Counted from the first letter of the stretch, positions 43,277-52,786 are shown. The stretch is 64,000 nt of DNA from Streptomyces chromofuscus (GCF_015160875.1 NZ_CP063374.1:4715501-4779500), one strand, 5' to 3'. The notes: a model not told the origin generated them from the sequence alone. Made by a program: numbers and translations.

Positions 43277-43331
43277 GGAACCTCAAGACCGTCACCCTTG
43301 ACGCAGATGCGCGGGGGTCGCAGGAGGCACC

Positions 43332-44645
43332 GTGCTCACCGCGTTCGCCCGGGCGTTCAAGACGCCCGACCTGCGCAAGAAGCTGCTCTTCACGCTCGGC
43401 ATCATCGTGGTGTACCGGATCGGCACGCACATCCCGATTCCGGGCGTCGACTACCAGAACGTCCAGACCTGTATCGACGTTGCCAAGGGCAACCAGGGTC
43501 TGTTCGGTCTGGTCAACATGTTCAGCGGCGGCGCCCTGCTCCAGATCACGATCTTCGCGCTCGGCATCATGCCGTACATCACCGCGAGCATCATCCTGCA
43601 ACTCCTGACGGTGGTGATCCCGCGCCTCGAAGCCCTCAAGAAGGAGGGCCAGGCCGGTACGGCGAAGATCACGCAGTACACCCGCTACCTGACCGTGGCG
43701 CTCGCCATCCTCCAGGGCACCGGCCTCGTCGCCACCGCCCGCAGCGGCGCCCTCTTCTCCGGCTGCCCGGTGGCCGGCCAGATCGTCCCGGACCAGTCGA
43801 TCTTCGTCACCATCACCATGGTCATCGTGATGACCGCCGGTACGGCCGTCGTGATGTGGCTCGGCGAGCTCATCACCGACCGCGGCATCGGCAACGGCAT
43901 GTCGATCCTGATGTTCATCTCGATCGCCGCGACCTTCCCGGCCGCCCTGTGGGCCATCAAGGAGCAGGGCAGCCTGGCCGACGGCTGGATCGAGTTCGGC
44001 ACGGTCATCCTCGTCGGCCTGTTCATGGTCGGCCTGGTGGTCTTCGTCGAGCAGGCCCAGCGCCGTATTCCGGTGCAGTACGCCAAGCGCATGATCGGCC
44101 GTCGTGCCTACGGCGGTACGTCCACGTACATTCCGCTCAAGGTGAACCAGGCGGGTGTGATCCCCGTCATCTTCGCCTCGTCGCTGCTCTACATCCCGGC
44201 ACTGATCGCGCAGTTCTCCAGTGGTAGCTCGAGCTGGAAGACCTGGATCGAGGCCCATCTCGTCCAGGGCGACGATCCGATTTACATCGCTCTGTACTTC
44301 TTGCTCATTGTCTTCTTCGCGTTCTTCTACGTGGCGATCTCCTTCAACCCCGAGGAAGTCGCGGACAACATGAAGAAGTATGGTGGCTTCATCCCGGGCA
44401 TCCGGGCTGGCCGACCGACCGCTGAGTACCTGAGCTACGTACTCAACCGGATCACCTGGCCGGGTTCGCTGTACCTGGGTCTGATCGCTCTCGTTCCGAC
44501 AATGGCGTTGGTTGGTTTCGGGGCAAACCAGAACTTCCCGTTCGGCGGTACCAGCATCCTGATCATCGTGGGTGTCGGTCTCGAGACGGTGAAGCAGATC
44601 GAGAGCCAGCTCCAGCAGCGCAATTACGAAGGGTTCCTCCGCTGA
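43332..44645 (+). CDS. secY: Preprotein translocase subunit SecY
   Basis: 437 residues, GTG after GCAGGAGGCAC. Ten transmembrane helices; MLTAFARAFKTPDLRKKLLFTLGIIVVYRIGTHIPIPGVD at the N-terminus, the plug/TM2 region MFSGGALLQITIFALGIMPYITASIILQLL, and the cytosolic loop with RRIPVQYAKR and IPLKVNQAGVIPVIFASSLL. The channel of the SecYEG translocon, partner of SecE encoded at 6388. adk overlaps its stop by one base. Confidence 0.98.
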   Translation: MLTAFARAFKTPDLRKKLLFTLGIIVVYRIGTHIPIPGVDYQNVQTCIDVAKGNQGLFGLVNMFSGGALLQITIFALGIMPYITASIILQLLTVVIPRLEALKKEGQAGTAKITQYTRYLTVALAILQGTGLVATARSGALFSGCPVAGQIVPDQSIFVTITMVIVMTAGTAVVMWLGELITDRGIGNGMSILMFISIAATFPAALWAIKEQGSLADGWIEFGTVILVGLFMVGLVVFVEQAQRRIPVQYAKRMIGRRAYGGTSTYIPLKVNQAGVIPVIFASSLLYIPALIAQFSSGSSSWKTWIEAHLVQGDDPIYIALYFLLIVFFAFFYVAISFNPEEVADNMKKYGGFIPGIRAGRPTAEYLSYVLNRITWPGSLYLGLIALVPTMALVGFGANQNFPFGGTSILIIVGVGLETVKQIESQLQQRNYEGFLR

Positions 44646-45307
44646 TGCGAATCGTCCTCGTCGGGCCGCCGGGCGCCGGTAAGGGTACGCAGGCCACGCG
44701 CCTTGCCGAGAAGCTGTCGATCCCGCACATCTCCACGGGCGACCTGTTCCGCGCCAACATCAGTCGGCAGACGGAGCTCGGCAAGCTGGCGAAGTCGTAC
44801 ATGGACGCCGGCAACCTGGTGCCGGACGAGGTCACCATCGCCATGGCGAAGGACCGTATGGAGCAGCCGGACGCCGCGAACGGCTTCCTGCTGGACGGCT
44901 TCCCGCGCAACGTCTCGCAGGCCGAGGCGCTGGACGAGCTGCTGCGGACCGAGGGCATCCAGCTGGACGCGGTGCTGGACCTGGAGGCCCCCGAGGACGA
45001 GGTCGTCAAGCGGATCGCCGGTCGGCGGATCTGCCGCAAGGACTCGGCGCACGTGTTCCACGTGACGTACAGCGCGCCGAAGCAGCAGGGCGTCTGCGAC
45101 GTCTGCGGCGGTGAGCTGTACCAGCGCGACGACGACTCCGAGGAGACGGTGCGCAAGCGGCTGGAGGTCTACCACACGCAGACCGAGCCGATCATCGACT
45201 ACTACAAGGCCCAGGGGCTCGTCGTGACCATCTCCGCGATGGGTGCGGTGAGCGAGGTCACGGGCCGGGCGCTGGAGGCGCTCAAGCGCGAGGACTACGC
45301 CGAGTAG
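44645..45307 (+). CDS. adk: Adenylate kinase
   Basis: 220 residues, ATG overlapping the secY stop. P-loop VGPPGAGKGTQATRL, NMP-binding region ISTGDLFRAN, LDGFPRN, and a long-type LID with zinc-type Cys (ICRKDSAHVFHV ... CDVCGG). It interconverts 2 ADP with ATP and AMP. Co-transcribed with secY, as in most Gram-positive bacteria; a strong hairpin follows. Confidence 0.97.
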   Translation: MRIVLVGPPGAGKGTQATRLAEKLSIPHISTGDLFRANISRQTELGKLAKSYMDAGNLVPDEVTIAMAKDRMEQPDAANGFLLDGFPRNVSQAEALDELLRTEGIQLDAVLDLEAPEDEVVKRIAGRRICRKDSAHVFHVTYSAPKQQGVCDVCGGELYQRDDDSEETVRKRLEVYHTQTEPIIDYYKAQGLVVTISAMGAVSEVTGRALEALKREDYAE

Positions 45308-45324
45308 TCATGCGTACGCAGTCG

Positions 45325-45357
45325 GCGGCCGCGGTCCCTTGAAGGGGCCGCGGCCGC
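45325..45357 (+). terminator. Terminator hairpin after adk
   Basis: GCGGCCGCGGTCCC (45325-45338) pairs with 45344-45357 with one T-G pair, around a 5-nt loop. Confidence 0.7.
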
Positions 45358-45438
45358 TGCGTGGAGTGGGCCGGTGCGGTGGCCCCGTATCGTGGAAGCA
45401 GTCCGTCCCTTCCCGGTCCAAGAAAGGCCGTCGTCCTC

Positions 45439-46275
45439 ATGGTGCAGATCAAGAGTCCCGAGCAGATCGCCAAGATGCGTGAGGCCGGGTTGGTCGTCGC
45501 CGCCATCCACGCGGCCACGCGTGCGGCCGCGGTGCCCGGGGCCAGTACGAAGGATCTGGACGAGGTCGCGCGGAAGGTGCTCGCGGAGCACGGGGCGAAG
45601 TCGAACTTCCTGGGGTACGGCGGTTTCCCCGCGACGATCTGCACCTCGGTCAACGAGGTCGTCGTCCACGGCATCCCCTCCGAGGACGTCGTGCTGAAGG
45701 ACGGGGACGTCATCTCCGTCGACGCCGGCGCGATCGTCGACGGCTGGCACGGCGACGCCGCCTACACGGCCTTCGTCGGCTCCGGTCACGCCCCTGAGCT
45801 GCTCGAGCTCTCCCGGGTGACCGAGGAGTCGATGTGGGCGGGCATCGCGGCCGTGAAGCAGGGCAATCGGCTCGTCGACATCTCCCGGGCCATCGAGACG
45901 TACATCCGCCGCCAGCCGAAGCCCGGCGGCGGCCGCTACGGGATCATCGAGGACTACGGCGGCCACGGCATCGGCACCGAGATGCACATGGACCCGCACC
46001 TGCTGAACTACGTCGACCGGCGCCGGGGCAAGGGCCCGAAGCTGGTGCCCGGTTTCTGCCTCGCCATCGAGCCGATGGTGTCGCTGGGCACGCCGAAGAC
46101 CCAGGTCCTCCGGGACGACTGGACGGTGATCACCACCGACCGCACGTGGTCGTCGCACTGGGAGCACTCGGTGGCGTTGACCGAGCAGGGGCCCCTGGTG
46201 CTGACGGCTCCGGACGGCGGCAGGGCGAAGCTGGCGGAGTACGGCGTGACGACGGCCCCCGACCCCCTCGCCTGA
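45439..46275 (+). CDS. map: Methionine aminopeptidase, type I
   Basis: 278 residues from ATG 45439 (AAGAAAGG upstream). Removes N-terminal Met from new proteins. Metal ligands appear in VDAGAIVDGWHGDAA (two Asp), GGHGIGTEMH (His), AIEPM (Glu) and HWEHSVALTE (Glu). TATCGT at 45388-45393 may be its own -10 box. The last 20 bases of coding sequence are repeated 113 bp downstream. Confidence 0.96.
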   Translation: MVQIKSPEQIAKMREAGLVVAAIHAATRAAAVPGASTKDLDEVARKVLAEHGAKSNFLGYGGFPATICTSVNEVVVHGIPSEDVVLKDGDVISVDAGAIVDGWHGDAAYTAFVGSGHAPELLELSRVTEESMWAGIAAVKQGNRLVDISRAIETYIRRQPKPGGGRYGIIEDYGGHGIGTEMHMDPHLLNYVDRRRGKGPKLVPGFCLAIEPMVSLGTPKTQVLRDDWTVITTDRTWSSHWEHSVALTEQGPLVLTAPDGGRAKLAEYGVTTAPDPLA

Positions 46276-46384
46276 CGACGGCCTCGGCCCGCGACCGCCG
46301 GTCGGAGGCGGGCGCAGCCGCTCGAAGCCCGTGAGGCGCCCACAGCGGCGTCGAGGAGCGGCCTACGGCCCCCGACCCCCTCGC
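46252..46384 (+). repeat. 20-bp direct repeat spanning the map 3' end
   Basis: ACGGCCCCCGACCCCCTCGC occurs at 46252-46271 (the end of map) and again at 46365-46384, both followed by a similar NTGA sequence. Confidence 0.85.
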
Positions 46385-46442
46385 ATGATGATCTCGCGGG
46401 TGGGGCAGACTGCCTCGATTCGTGTTTCCGGGTGCGCTGACG

Positions 46443-46448
46443 TAGACT
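46443..46448 (+). promoter_or_regulatory. -10 box of a probable infA promoter
   Basis: TAGACT at 46443-46448; the -35 region (around 46419) is poor. It would give a leader of about 75 nt. Confidence 0.4.
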
Positions 46449-46529
46449 GACTCGTCGGCTCCAGTGCACCCGCATGTCTGCATGCGCTCACACTGAGTCG
46501 ATCAAGGTAGTCGATTCGAAGGGCGAAGC

Positions 46530-46751
46530 GTGGCCAAGAAGCAAGGTGCCATCGAGATCGAGGGCACTGTCGTCGAGTCTCTTCCGAACGCCATGTTCAA
46601 GGTCGAGCTCCAGAACGGCCACCAGGTCCTGGCACACATCAGCGGCAAGATGCGTATGCACTACATCCGCATCCTCCCTGACGACCGGGTCGTGGTGGAG
46701 CTGTCTCCGTACGACCTGACGCGTGGCCGGATCGTCTACCGGTACAAGTAG
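46530..46751 (+). CDS. infA: Translation initiation factor IF-1
   Basis: 73 residues, GTG 46530 after AAGGGCGAAG. OB-fold protein that blocks the A site during initiation: [70 protein letters not shown]. First gene of the alpha-operon set. Confidence 0.97.
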   Translation: MAKKQGAIEIEGTVVESLPNAMFKVELQNGHQVLAHISGKMRMHYIRILPDDRVVVELSPYDLTRGRIVYRYK

Positions 46752-46810
46752 ATCTTGCCCGCGCCCCGGTTCCGCCGGGGTGATGGCACTGACCCGGAGA
46801 ACCTCACCCC

Positions 46811-46924
46811 ATGAAGGTCAAGCCGAGCGTCAAGAAGATCTGCGACAAGTGCAGGGTGATCCGCCGTCACGGCCGGGTCATGGTCATCTGCGACAACCCG
46901 CGCCACAAGCAGCGCCAGGGCTGA
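46811..46924 (+). CDS. rpmJ: 50S ribosomal protein L36 (zinc-binding)
   Basis: 37 residues from ATG 46811. [20 protein letters not shown] and [13 protein letters not shown] contain the C-C-C-H zinc ligands of the C+ form. Together with rpmG and rpsZ, all three such small proteins in this window are of the zinc-binding type. Confidence 0.97.
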   Translation: MKVKPSVKKICDKCRVIRRHGRVMVICDNPRHKQRQG

Positions 46925-47117
46925 CCGCACGACCTCTCCCTCTGCACCGCTATCGCAGAGATTCGCGCGACGCGAGCTGAATTTGTTCATACGCAGGGCC
47001 CGAGCCCCATCGCGGCTCGACACCCCCGGTCGGAGGCCGGGGACCCAGTCCGTACCTGATACGGCGGCTGGGAACCGGTCCTGCGGAAGACCTCCGAAGA
47101 TCACCAGGAGCCATTGA

Positions 47118-47498
47118 ATGGCACGCGTTTCCGGTGTCGACATCCCGCGCGAAAAGCGCGTGGAGATCGCCCTCACGTACGTGTTCGGCATCGGCCGGAC
47201 TCTCTCGCAGCAGACGCTGGCTGCCACGGGCATCGACCCGAACACCCGCGTCCGTGACCTCAGCGAAGAGCAGCTGGTCGCGATCCGCGAGTACGTCGAC
47301 AACAACATCAAGACCGAGGGTGACCTCCGTCGCGAGATCCAGGCCGACATCCGCCGCAAGGTCGAGATCGGTACCTACCAGGGTCTCCGTCACCGTCGTG
47401 GTCTGCCCGTCCGCGGTCAGCGCACCAGCACGAACGCCCGTACCCGCAAGGGCCCGCGTCGCGCCATCGCCGGCAAGAAGAAGCCGGGCAAGAAGTAG
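47118..47498 (+). CDS. rpsM: 30S ribosomal protein S13
   Basis: 126 residues, ATG after [32 protein letters not shown], the C-terminal basic tail [22 protein letters not shown] that reaches P-site tRNA. The 193-nt leader holds the motif GTACCTGATACGGC (47052-47065), also found before rplQ. Confidence 0.97.
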   Translation: MARVSGVDIPREKRVEIALTYVFGIGRTLSQQTLAATGIDPNTRVRDLSEEQLVAIREYVDNNIKTEGDLRREIQADIRRKVEIGTYQGLRHRRGLPVRGQRTSTNARTRKGPRRAIAGKKKPGKK

Positions 47499-47562
47499 TC
47501 CGCAGCGGACCACCGTCCACGGTCTTCGCTGTAGGACCGACCACCTCCGTAGGAGTTAAGAG

Positions 47563-47967
47563 ATGCCCCCCAAGGGACGTCAGGGCGCTGCCAAGAAGGT
47601 GCGCCGCAAGGAAAAGAAGAACGTCGCTCACGGCCACGCGCACATCAAGAGCACGTTCAACAACACGATCGTCTCCATCACGGACCCGTCCGGCAACGTG
47701 ATCTCCTGGGCCTCCGCCGGCCACGTCGGCTTCAAGGGCTCCCGGAAGTCCACGCCGTTCGCCGCGCAGATGGCCGCCGAGTCGGCCGCCCGCCGCGCCC
47801 AGGAGCACGGCATGCGCAAGGTCGACGTGTTCGTCAAGGGCCCGGGTTCCGGTCGTGAGACCGCCATCCGTTCGCTCCAGGCGACCGGTCTCGAGGTGGG
47901 CTCCATCCAGGACGTCACCCCGACCCCGCACAACGGCTGCCGTCCGCCCAAGCGCCGCCGCGTCTGA
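47563..47967 (+). CDS. rpsK: 30S ribosomal protein S11
   Basis: 134 residues, ATG after GGAGTTAAGAG. Platform protein binding the mRNA exit region: [76 protein letters not shown]. rpsD is not in this cluster, as usual for Streptomyces; rpoA follows after a hairpin. Confidence 0.97.
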   Translation: MPPKGRQGAAKKVRRKEKKNVAHGHAHIKSTFNNTIVSITDPSGNVISWASAGHVGFKGSRKSTPFAAQMAAESAARRAQEHGMRKVDVFVKGPGSGRETAIRSLQATGLEVGSIQDVTPTPHNGCRPPKRRRV

Positions 47968-47997
47968 CGCGAGGCTGCTTCGCGCAGACTGTGGTTC

Positions 47998-48034
47998 CGG
48001 GCGGTACGGCCCCATAAAAGGGCCGTATCGCCCG
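47998..48034 (+). terminator. Strong hairpin between rpsK and rpoA
   Basis: A 15-bp stem (47998-48012 with 48020-48034, one G-T pair) and loop CATAAAA. It may be an attenuator or processing signal setting rpoA relative to ribosomal genes. Confidence 0.75.
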
Positions 48035-48126
48035 TACCCTTGCAGTACCCGCCTCTTCTTCGTCGGGGGCGGTTCAAGTCGGGCGTCAAATAGCGGGCGC
48101 CCACGACTGAAGGATCTGATCCACAC

Positions 48127-49149
48127 ATGCTGATCGCTCAGCGTCCCTCGTTGACCGAAGAGGTCGTCGACGAGTTCCGCTCCCGGTTCGTGATCGAGCC
48201 GCTGGAGCCGGGCTTCGGCTATACCCTCGGCAACTCCCTCCGCCGGACCCTCCTCTCCTCGATCCCGGGTGCGGCGGTCACGTCCATCCGCATCGACGGC
48301 GTGCTGCACGAGTTCACCACCGTGCCGGGCGTCAAGGAGGACGTCACCGACCTGATCCTCAACATCAAGCAGCTGGTCGTCTCCTCGGAGCACGACGAGC
48401 CGGTCGTGATGTACCTGCGCAAGCAGGGCCCGGGTCTGGTCACCGCCGCCGACATCGCGCCCCCGGCCGGTGTCGAGGTGCACAACCCCGACCTCGTCCT
48501 CGCCACGCTCAACGGCAAGGGCAAGCTGGAGATGGAGCTGACGGTCGAGCGTGGCCGCGGTTACGTCTCCGCCGTGCAGAACAAGCAGGTGGGCCAGGAG
48601 ATCGGCCGTATCCCGGTCGACTCCATCTACTCGCCGGTGCTCAAGGTCACGTACAAGGTCGAGGCCACGCGTGTCGAGCAGCGCACCGACTTCGACAAGC
48701 TGATCGTCGACGTCGAGACCAAGCAGGCCATGCGGCCGCGCGACGCCATGGCGTCCGCCGGTAAGACGCTGGTCGAGCTGTTCGGCCTCGCGCGTGAGCT
48801 GAACATCGACGCCGAGGGCATCGACATGGGTCCGTCCCCGACGGACGCCGCCCTCGCCGCCGACCTTGCGCTGCCGATCGAGGAGCTGGAGCTCACCGTT
48901 CGGTCGTACAACTGCCTCAAGCGTGAGGGCATCCACTCCGTGGGTGAGCTCGTCGCGCGTTCCGAGGCCGACCTGCTCGACATCCGCAACTTCGGTGCGA
49001 AGTCGATCGACGAGGTCAAGGCGAAGCTGGCCGGCATGGGCCTGGCCCTGAAGGACAGCCCGCCCGGATTCGACCCGACCGCCGCCGCCGACGCCTTCGG
49101 CGCGGACGACGACGCGGACGCCGGATTCGTGGAGACCGAGCAGTACTGA
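48127..49149 (+). CDS. rpoA: DNA-directed RNA polymerase alpha subunit
   Basis: 340 residues, ATG. N-terminal dimerisation domain ([35 protein letters not shown]) that nucleates core enzyme assembly, a linker, and the C-terminal domain that contacts UP elements and activators ([51 protein letters not shown]). It ends in an acidic tail ([14 protein letters not shown]). Joins rpoB and rpoC in the same window. Confidence 0.98.
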   Translation: MLIAQRPSLTEEVVDEFRSRFVIEPLEPGFGYTLGNSLRRTLLSSIPGAAVTSIRIDGVLHEFTTVPGVKEDVTDLILNIKQLVVSSEHDEPVVMYLRKQGPGLVTAADIAPPAGVEVHNPDLVLATLNGKGKLEMELTVERGRGYVSAVQNKQVGQEIGRIPVDSIYSPVLKVTYKVEATRVEQRTDFDKLIVDVETKQAMRPRDAMASAGKTLVELFGLARELNIDAEGIDMGPSPTDAALAADLALPIEELELTVRSYNCLKREGIHSVGELVARSEADLLDIRNFGAKSIDEVKAKLAGMGLALKDSPPGFDPTAAADAFGADDDADAGFVETEQY

Positions 49150-49179
49150 TCGGTCTTCGGCTGCGGACCGGCTGTGGCC

Positions 49180-49241
49180 GGTCGCGCAGTTCCCCGCGCC
49201 CCTCAGGGGGCGCGGGCCCTTCCGGGCGCTGTGAAGCGACC
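49180..49241 (+). repeat. Degenerate copy of a Streptomyces extragenic palindrome
   Basis: The left arm GGTCGCGCAGTTCCCCGCGC continues with a 10-bp GC stem (49193-49202 with 49207-49216). I recognise this left arm as a very common Streptomyces intergenic palindrome, normally closing with the mirror GGGGAACTGCGCGACC. Here the right arm is replaced by unrelated sequence until GCGACC at 49236-49241. Confidence 0.6.
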
Positions 49242-49283
49242 GGATCTCCGACAGGCGACCGCCTGCTCGGATACTGACCTCGG

Positions 49284-49297
49284 TACCTGATACGGCC
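49284..49297 (+). promoter_or_regulatory. Motif shared by rplQ and rpsM leaders
   Basis: GTACCTGATACGGC, identical to 47052-47065, 25 nt before the rplQ start. The GTA/TAC arms are self-complementary. Role unknown. Confidence 0.45.
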
Positions 49298-49322
49298 GGG
49301 GCAGACACACAGGAGAAGAACC

Positions 49323-49832
49323 ATGCCGAAGCCCACCAAGGGTGCCCGTCTGGGCGGCAGCGCCGCGCACGAGAAGCTGCTCCTCGCGAACCTCGCGAAG
49401 TCGCTCTTCGAGCACGGCAAGATCACCACGACCGAGGCGAAGGCCCGCCGCCTGCGCCCGTACGCCGAGCGTCTGATCACCAAGGCGAAGAAGGGCGACC
49501 TTCACAACCGCCGTCAGGTGCTCCAGGTCATCACGGACAAGGGCGTCGTCCACACGCTCTTCACCGAGATCGGCCCGCGCTACGAGAACCGTCCGGGTGG
49601 CTACACCCGCATCACCAAGATCGGCAACCGCCGTGGCGACAACGCGCCCATGGCTGTCATCGAGCTGGTCGAGGCGCTGACGGTCGCGCAGCAGGCGACG
49701 GGTGAGGCCGAGGCCGCGACGAAGCGTGCCGCCAAGGACGCGGAGGCCGCCGAGGCTGCTGAGGCCAAGGTCGACACGACCAAGGCCGAGGACGCCGCCG
49801 AGGCTCCGGCCGAGGAGTCGAAGGACGCCTGA
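49323..49832 (+). CDS. rplQ: 50S ribosomal protein L17
   Basis: 169 residues, ATG after CAGGAGAAG. Core [58 protein letters not shown] in the normal order, then an Ala/Glu/Lys-rich tail (about residues 120-169) not present in the 127-residue E. coli protein but usual in Streptomyces. Last gene of the alpha set, followed by a strong terminator. Confidence 0.97.
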   Translation: MPKPTKGARLGGSAAHEKLLLANLAKSLFEHGKITTTEAKARRLRPYAERLITKAKKGDLHNRRQVLQVITDKGVVHTLFTEIGPRYENRPGGYTRITKIGNRRGDNAPMAVIELVEALTVAQQATGEAEAATKRAAKDAEAAEAAEAKVDTTKAEDAAEAPAEESKDA

Positions 49833-49856
49833 GCGTTCTGCCCCTTCAGGGCGTTG

Positions 49857-49888
49857 GCGGGCCCGTTCCTTTCGAGGAGCGGGCCCGC
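49857..49888 (+). terminator. Strong terminator after rplQ
   Basis: A 14-bp stem (49857-49870 with 49875-49888, one T-G pair) closed by a TTCG tetraloop. It lies just before the truA start. Confidence 0.85.
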
Positions 49889-49914
49889 TCTCGTGTTGCT
49901 GAGAGGATCTGTAC

Positions 49915-50769
49915 GTGAGTGATGAAGCAGCGCCCGGTTACGTGCGTGTCCGTCTCGACCTGTCGTACGACGGGGGCGACTTCCACGGCTGGGCCAAGCA
50001 GGCCGGTGGGAAGCGGACCGTGCAGGGTGAGATCGAGGACGCGCTGCGGACGGTGACCCGGTCCCGGGAGACCTATGAGCTGACGGTCGCGGGGCGGACC
50101 GACGCCGGGGTGCACGCGCGGGGCCAGGTCGCGCATGTCGATCTGCCGCGGGAGGTATGGGCGGAGCAGAACGGGAAGCTGCTCAAGCGGCTCGCCGGGC
50201 GGCTGCCCAGGGACGTGCGGGTGTGGGCCCTGCGGGAGGCTCCGGTCGGCTTCAACGCGCGCTTCTCGGCGGTCTGGCGGCGGTACGCCTACCGCGTCAC
50301 CGACAACCCCGGCGGGGTCGACCCGCTGCTGCGGGGCCACGTGCTCTGGCACGACTGGCCGCTCGACGTCGACGCGATGAACGAGGCGGCCCGACGGCTC
50401 CTGGGGGAGCACGACTTCGCCGCCTACTGCAAGAAGCGGGAGGGCGCCACGACCATCCGGACGCTGCAGGAACTGAGCCTCGTGCGCGGCGATGACGGCA
50501 TCGTCACCGCGACCGTGCGGGCCGACGCCTTCTGCCACAACATGGTGCGCTCGCTGATCGGCGCGCTGCTGTTCGTGGGGGACGGGCACCGCCCGCCGGA
50601 CTGGCCGGGCAAGGTGCTCGCCGCCGGCGTACGGGACTCGGCGGTGCATGTCGTACGGCCGCACGGGCTGACGCTCGAGGAGGTCGGCTACCCGGCGGAC
50701 GACCGGCTGGCCGCGCGCAACAAGGAGGCCCGTAACAGGCGGTCGCTGCCGACCGCGGGCTGCTGCTGA
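49915..50769 (+). CDS. truA: tRNA pseudouridine(38-40) synthase
   Basis: 284 residues, GTG after [42 protein letters not shown], catalytic Asp in [20 protein letters not shown], and later [19 protein letters not shown]. Modifies the anticodon stem-loop of many tRNAs. It sits between rplQ and rplM, a common association. The C-terminus ([11 protein letters not shown]) is a short variable tail. Confidence 0.94.
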   Translation: MSDEAAPGYVRVRLDLSYDGGDFHGWAKQAGGKRTVQGEIEDALRTVTRSRETYELTVAGRTDAGVHARGQVAHVDLPREVWAEQNGKLLKRLAGRLPRDVRVWALREAPVGFNARFSAVWRRYAYRVTDNPGGVDPLLRGHVLWHDWPLDVDAMNEAARRLLGEHDFAAYCKKREGATTIRTLQELSLVRGDDGIVTATVRADAFCHNMVRSLIGALLFVGDGHRPPDWPGKVLAAGVRDSAVHVVRPHGLTLEEVGYPADDRLAARNKEARNRRSLPTAGCC

Positions 50770-50833
50770 CGGGCGCTCCCCGTCACCGGCGCCGGTGCGG
50801 CCCTGCCGGGGCCGGTGACGCCGGCCCGGCGTC

Positions 50834-51715
50834 CTACTCGTTCGCCGCCGCCGACGCCTGGGCCTCGCCGCGCCGGCGGATCTGACGGAAGGTGAACTCC
50901 GCCAGGTCGTCGCCGGTGGAGAAGACCGCCGTGTCCTTGGGGGTCACGTCGTTGCCGTTGGTGAAGCCGGCCAGGGTGAAGTAGGCGTAGCGGCCGTAGG
51001 AGTTGGTCGTGGAGCGGCAGACGGCGGCGTTGCAGAACGCCTTGACGCCGCCCCCGGACAGGGACTCCACGATGCTCTTGCTGTCCGCCTGCTTCTTGGC
51101 CTTCGCCGCCTGGGCCTCGGTGTCGAAGACGGCCACGCCGACCGTCACCGCGATGCCGTCCTTGGTGTAGGAGACACGCAGCACACGGGTGCAGCCGTTG
51201 GCGGTGAGGACCTTGGGAAGCGTGCCCGCGGCGGCCGAGGCGCAGTTCTTGGTGTCGGCCGTCGGGCCCTTCTTGTAGACGGTCTCGCCCATGGTCAGCT
51301 GGGTGCCGGGAAAGAGGCCGGTCGCGCTGAGCGGGGCGGTGTCCTTGGTCTTGCTGGAGACGAAGTCCTTCGGATCCAGCGGCGGCGGGGCGCTGGTCGG
51401 CGCGAAGGACGGCTCCGGGCCGGTGGACTCGCCCGGGATGTCGGCGGTCGCGGGCAGCCGGGAGGCCGGATTGTTCGAGGCCTGGCTGTTGCCGTTCGCG
51501 GACACGACGGCCACCGCCACGGCGGTGCCGACCGCGACGGTCGCGAGCGCGCCGCCGCCGATGAACAGCAGCCGGCGTCGCTTGTGGCGCGCCTCGGACG
51601 CCTCGGCGAGCGCGGCCCAGTCCGGTGTCTGGTCGCTGCCGCTGTTCCAGGGCTGCTGCGAATGCGGTTTCCAGGGATCCCACTGAGACTGGGGTCCCCC
51701 CTGCCCATAGCTCAT
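50834..51715 (-). CDS. Membrane-anchored extracytoplasmic protein, function unknown
   Basis: 293 residues from ATG 51715. A cytosolic Gln/Trp/Pro-rich N-terminus of about 45 residues (SYGQGGPQSQWDPWKPHSQQ) precedes a basic KRRR stop and one transmembrane helix (LLFIGGGALATVAVGTAVAVAVVS). A Pro/Ser linker follows, then an external domain of about 180 residues with four Cys (KNCASAAAG, NGCTRVL, AFCNAAVCRS). No recognised family. TAAACT lies exactly 7 bases before the ATG, so the mRNA is probably leaderless. Convergent with truA. Confidence 0.75.
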   Translation of the reverse strand: MSYGQGGPQSQWDPWKPHSQQPWNSGSDQTPDWAALAEASEARHKRRRLLFIGGGALATVAVGTAVAVAVVSANGNSQASNNPASRLPATADIPGESTGPEPSFAPTSAPPPLDPKDFVSSKTKDTAPLSATGLFPGTQLTMGETVYKKGPTADTKNCASAAAGTLPKVLTANGCTRVLRVSYTKDGIAVTVGVAVFDTEAQAAKAKKQADSKSIVESLSGGGVKAFCNAAVCRSTTNSYGRYAYFTLAGFTNGNDVTPKDTAVFSTGDDLAEFTFRQIRRRGEAQASAAANE

Positions 51716-51789
51716 GGGGCGCAGTTTAGACGGGCCGAGGGGTGTGCTGGTCCGTCTCAACGAGCCCTGGAAGCCCTAGCGTTCGCTCC

Positions 51790-52038
51790 ATGAGCACGGG
51801 CAAATACGGCATCTGTGGGTGGTTGGTACGAAGGGTCGCGGGCGGCCTGTGGGGGGTGCTCGTCGAGATCGCGGTGGGCGTGGCGCTCTCCGGGACGCGG
51901 GTGGCGGGGCCCTCGTACGATCTTCTGCTGCTGGTCGTGCCGCGTTGCTGCTCGGCGCGGGCGCGTTGGCGCGTGCGGCGGGCGCTCACGTTCTGTGTGG
52001 TGGCCGTGGCCGTGCGGGGCGGGCGGACGAGGCTGTGA
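51790..52038 (+). CDS. Possible small hydrophobic protein
   Basis: 82 residues if real. ATG 51790 lies 7 bases after TAGCGT (51777-51782), the leaderless layout seen at several genes here. The sequence has two hydrophobic stretches (GGLWGVLVEIAVGVAL; YDLLLLVVPRCC) but a poor-looking Arg-rich end, so the frame may be broken or spurious. No family recognised. Confidence 0.35.
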   Translation: MSTGKYGICGWLVRRVAGGLWGVLVEIAVGVALSGTRVAGPSYDLLLLVVPRCCSARARWRVRRALTFCVVAVAVRGGRTRL

Positions 52039-52093
52039 CCGGCGGCCGTAAGATGGGGCGCGCAACGGGCTTCCCGGCCGTCGTCCACCCGTT

Positions 52094-52123
52094 TTGACCG
52101 TGTGGACACGCCACGGGTATCCT
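52094..52123 (+). promoter_or_regulatory. rplM promoter
   Basis: TTGACC (52094-52099), an 18-nt spacer and TATCCT (52118-52123). The leader of about 170 nt is GC-rich and has no assigned structure; L13 autoregulates this operon in E. coli. Confidence 0.7.
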
Positions 52124-52300
52124 GCTTGTTCGTTGTGTATTGGCTTGCTCATTCTCACGGGACGGGCCCTTACACCGGTCCACCGGGCCGATGACCAGCG
52201 ACCAGCACGCGGTTTGCGTCACCGCAGTGCGGTCAGGGCTGTCGTGATCGTTTCGGTGACCTTGTCTAGGACCATTCACTCGAAGCGAAGGCTACGAACC

Positions 52301-52744
52301 GTGCGTACGTACAGCCCCAAGCCCGGCGATGTGACGCGCCAGTGGCACGTCATCGACGCTCAGGACGTCGTCCTGGGTCGACTCGCCACCACTGCCGCCA
52401 CCCTCCTCCGGGGCAAGCACAAGCCGATCTACGCGCCGCACGTCGACGCTGGTGACTTCGTCATCATCATCAACGCCGACAAGGTGCACCTCTCCGGCAA
52501 CAAGCGGACCCAGAAGATGGCGTACCGCCACTCCGGTTACCCGGGTGGTCTGCGCTCCGTCCGTTACGACGAGCTGCTCGACAAGAACCCCGAGAAGGCC
52601 ATCGAGAAGGCCGTCAAGGGCATGCTCCCCAAGAACACCCTGGGCCGTCAGATGCTCACGAAGCTGAAGGTCTACCGCGGCGCGAACCACCCCCACGCTG
52701 CCCAGCAGCCGGTTCCGTTCGAGATCACCCAGGTCGCGCAGTAA
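52301..52744 (+). CDS. rplM: 50S ribosomal protein L13
   Basis: 147 residues, GTG 52301. [44 protein letters not shown] and [28 protein letters not shown] are the family motifs. Assembly-initiator protein of the 50S. An upstream in-frame TTG at 52094 lies in the promoter and is rejected. rpsI follows after 42 nt in the usual L13-S9 operon. Confidence 0.97.
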   Translation: MRTYSPKPGDVTRQWHVIDAQDVVLGRLATTAATLLRGKHKPIYAPHVDAGDFVIIINADKVHLSGNKRTQKMAYRHSGYPGGLRSVRYDELLDKNPEKAIEKAVKGMLPKNTLGRQMLTKLKVYRGANHPHAAQQPVPFEITQVAQ

Positions 52745-52786
52745 GTCCGGCCACCCCCTAAGACCGAAGAGAATCTGAGGAGAATC

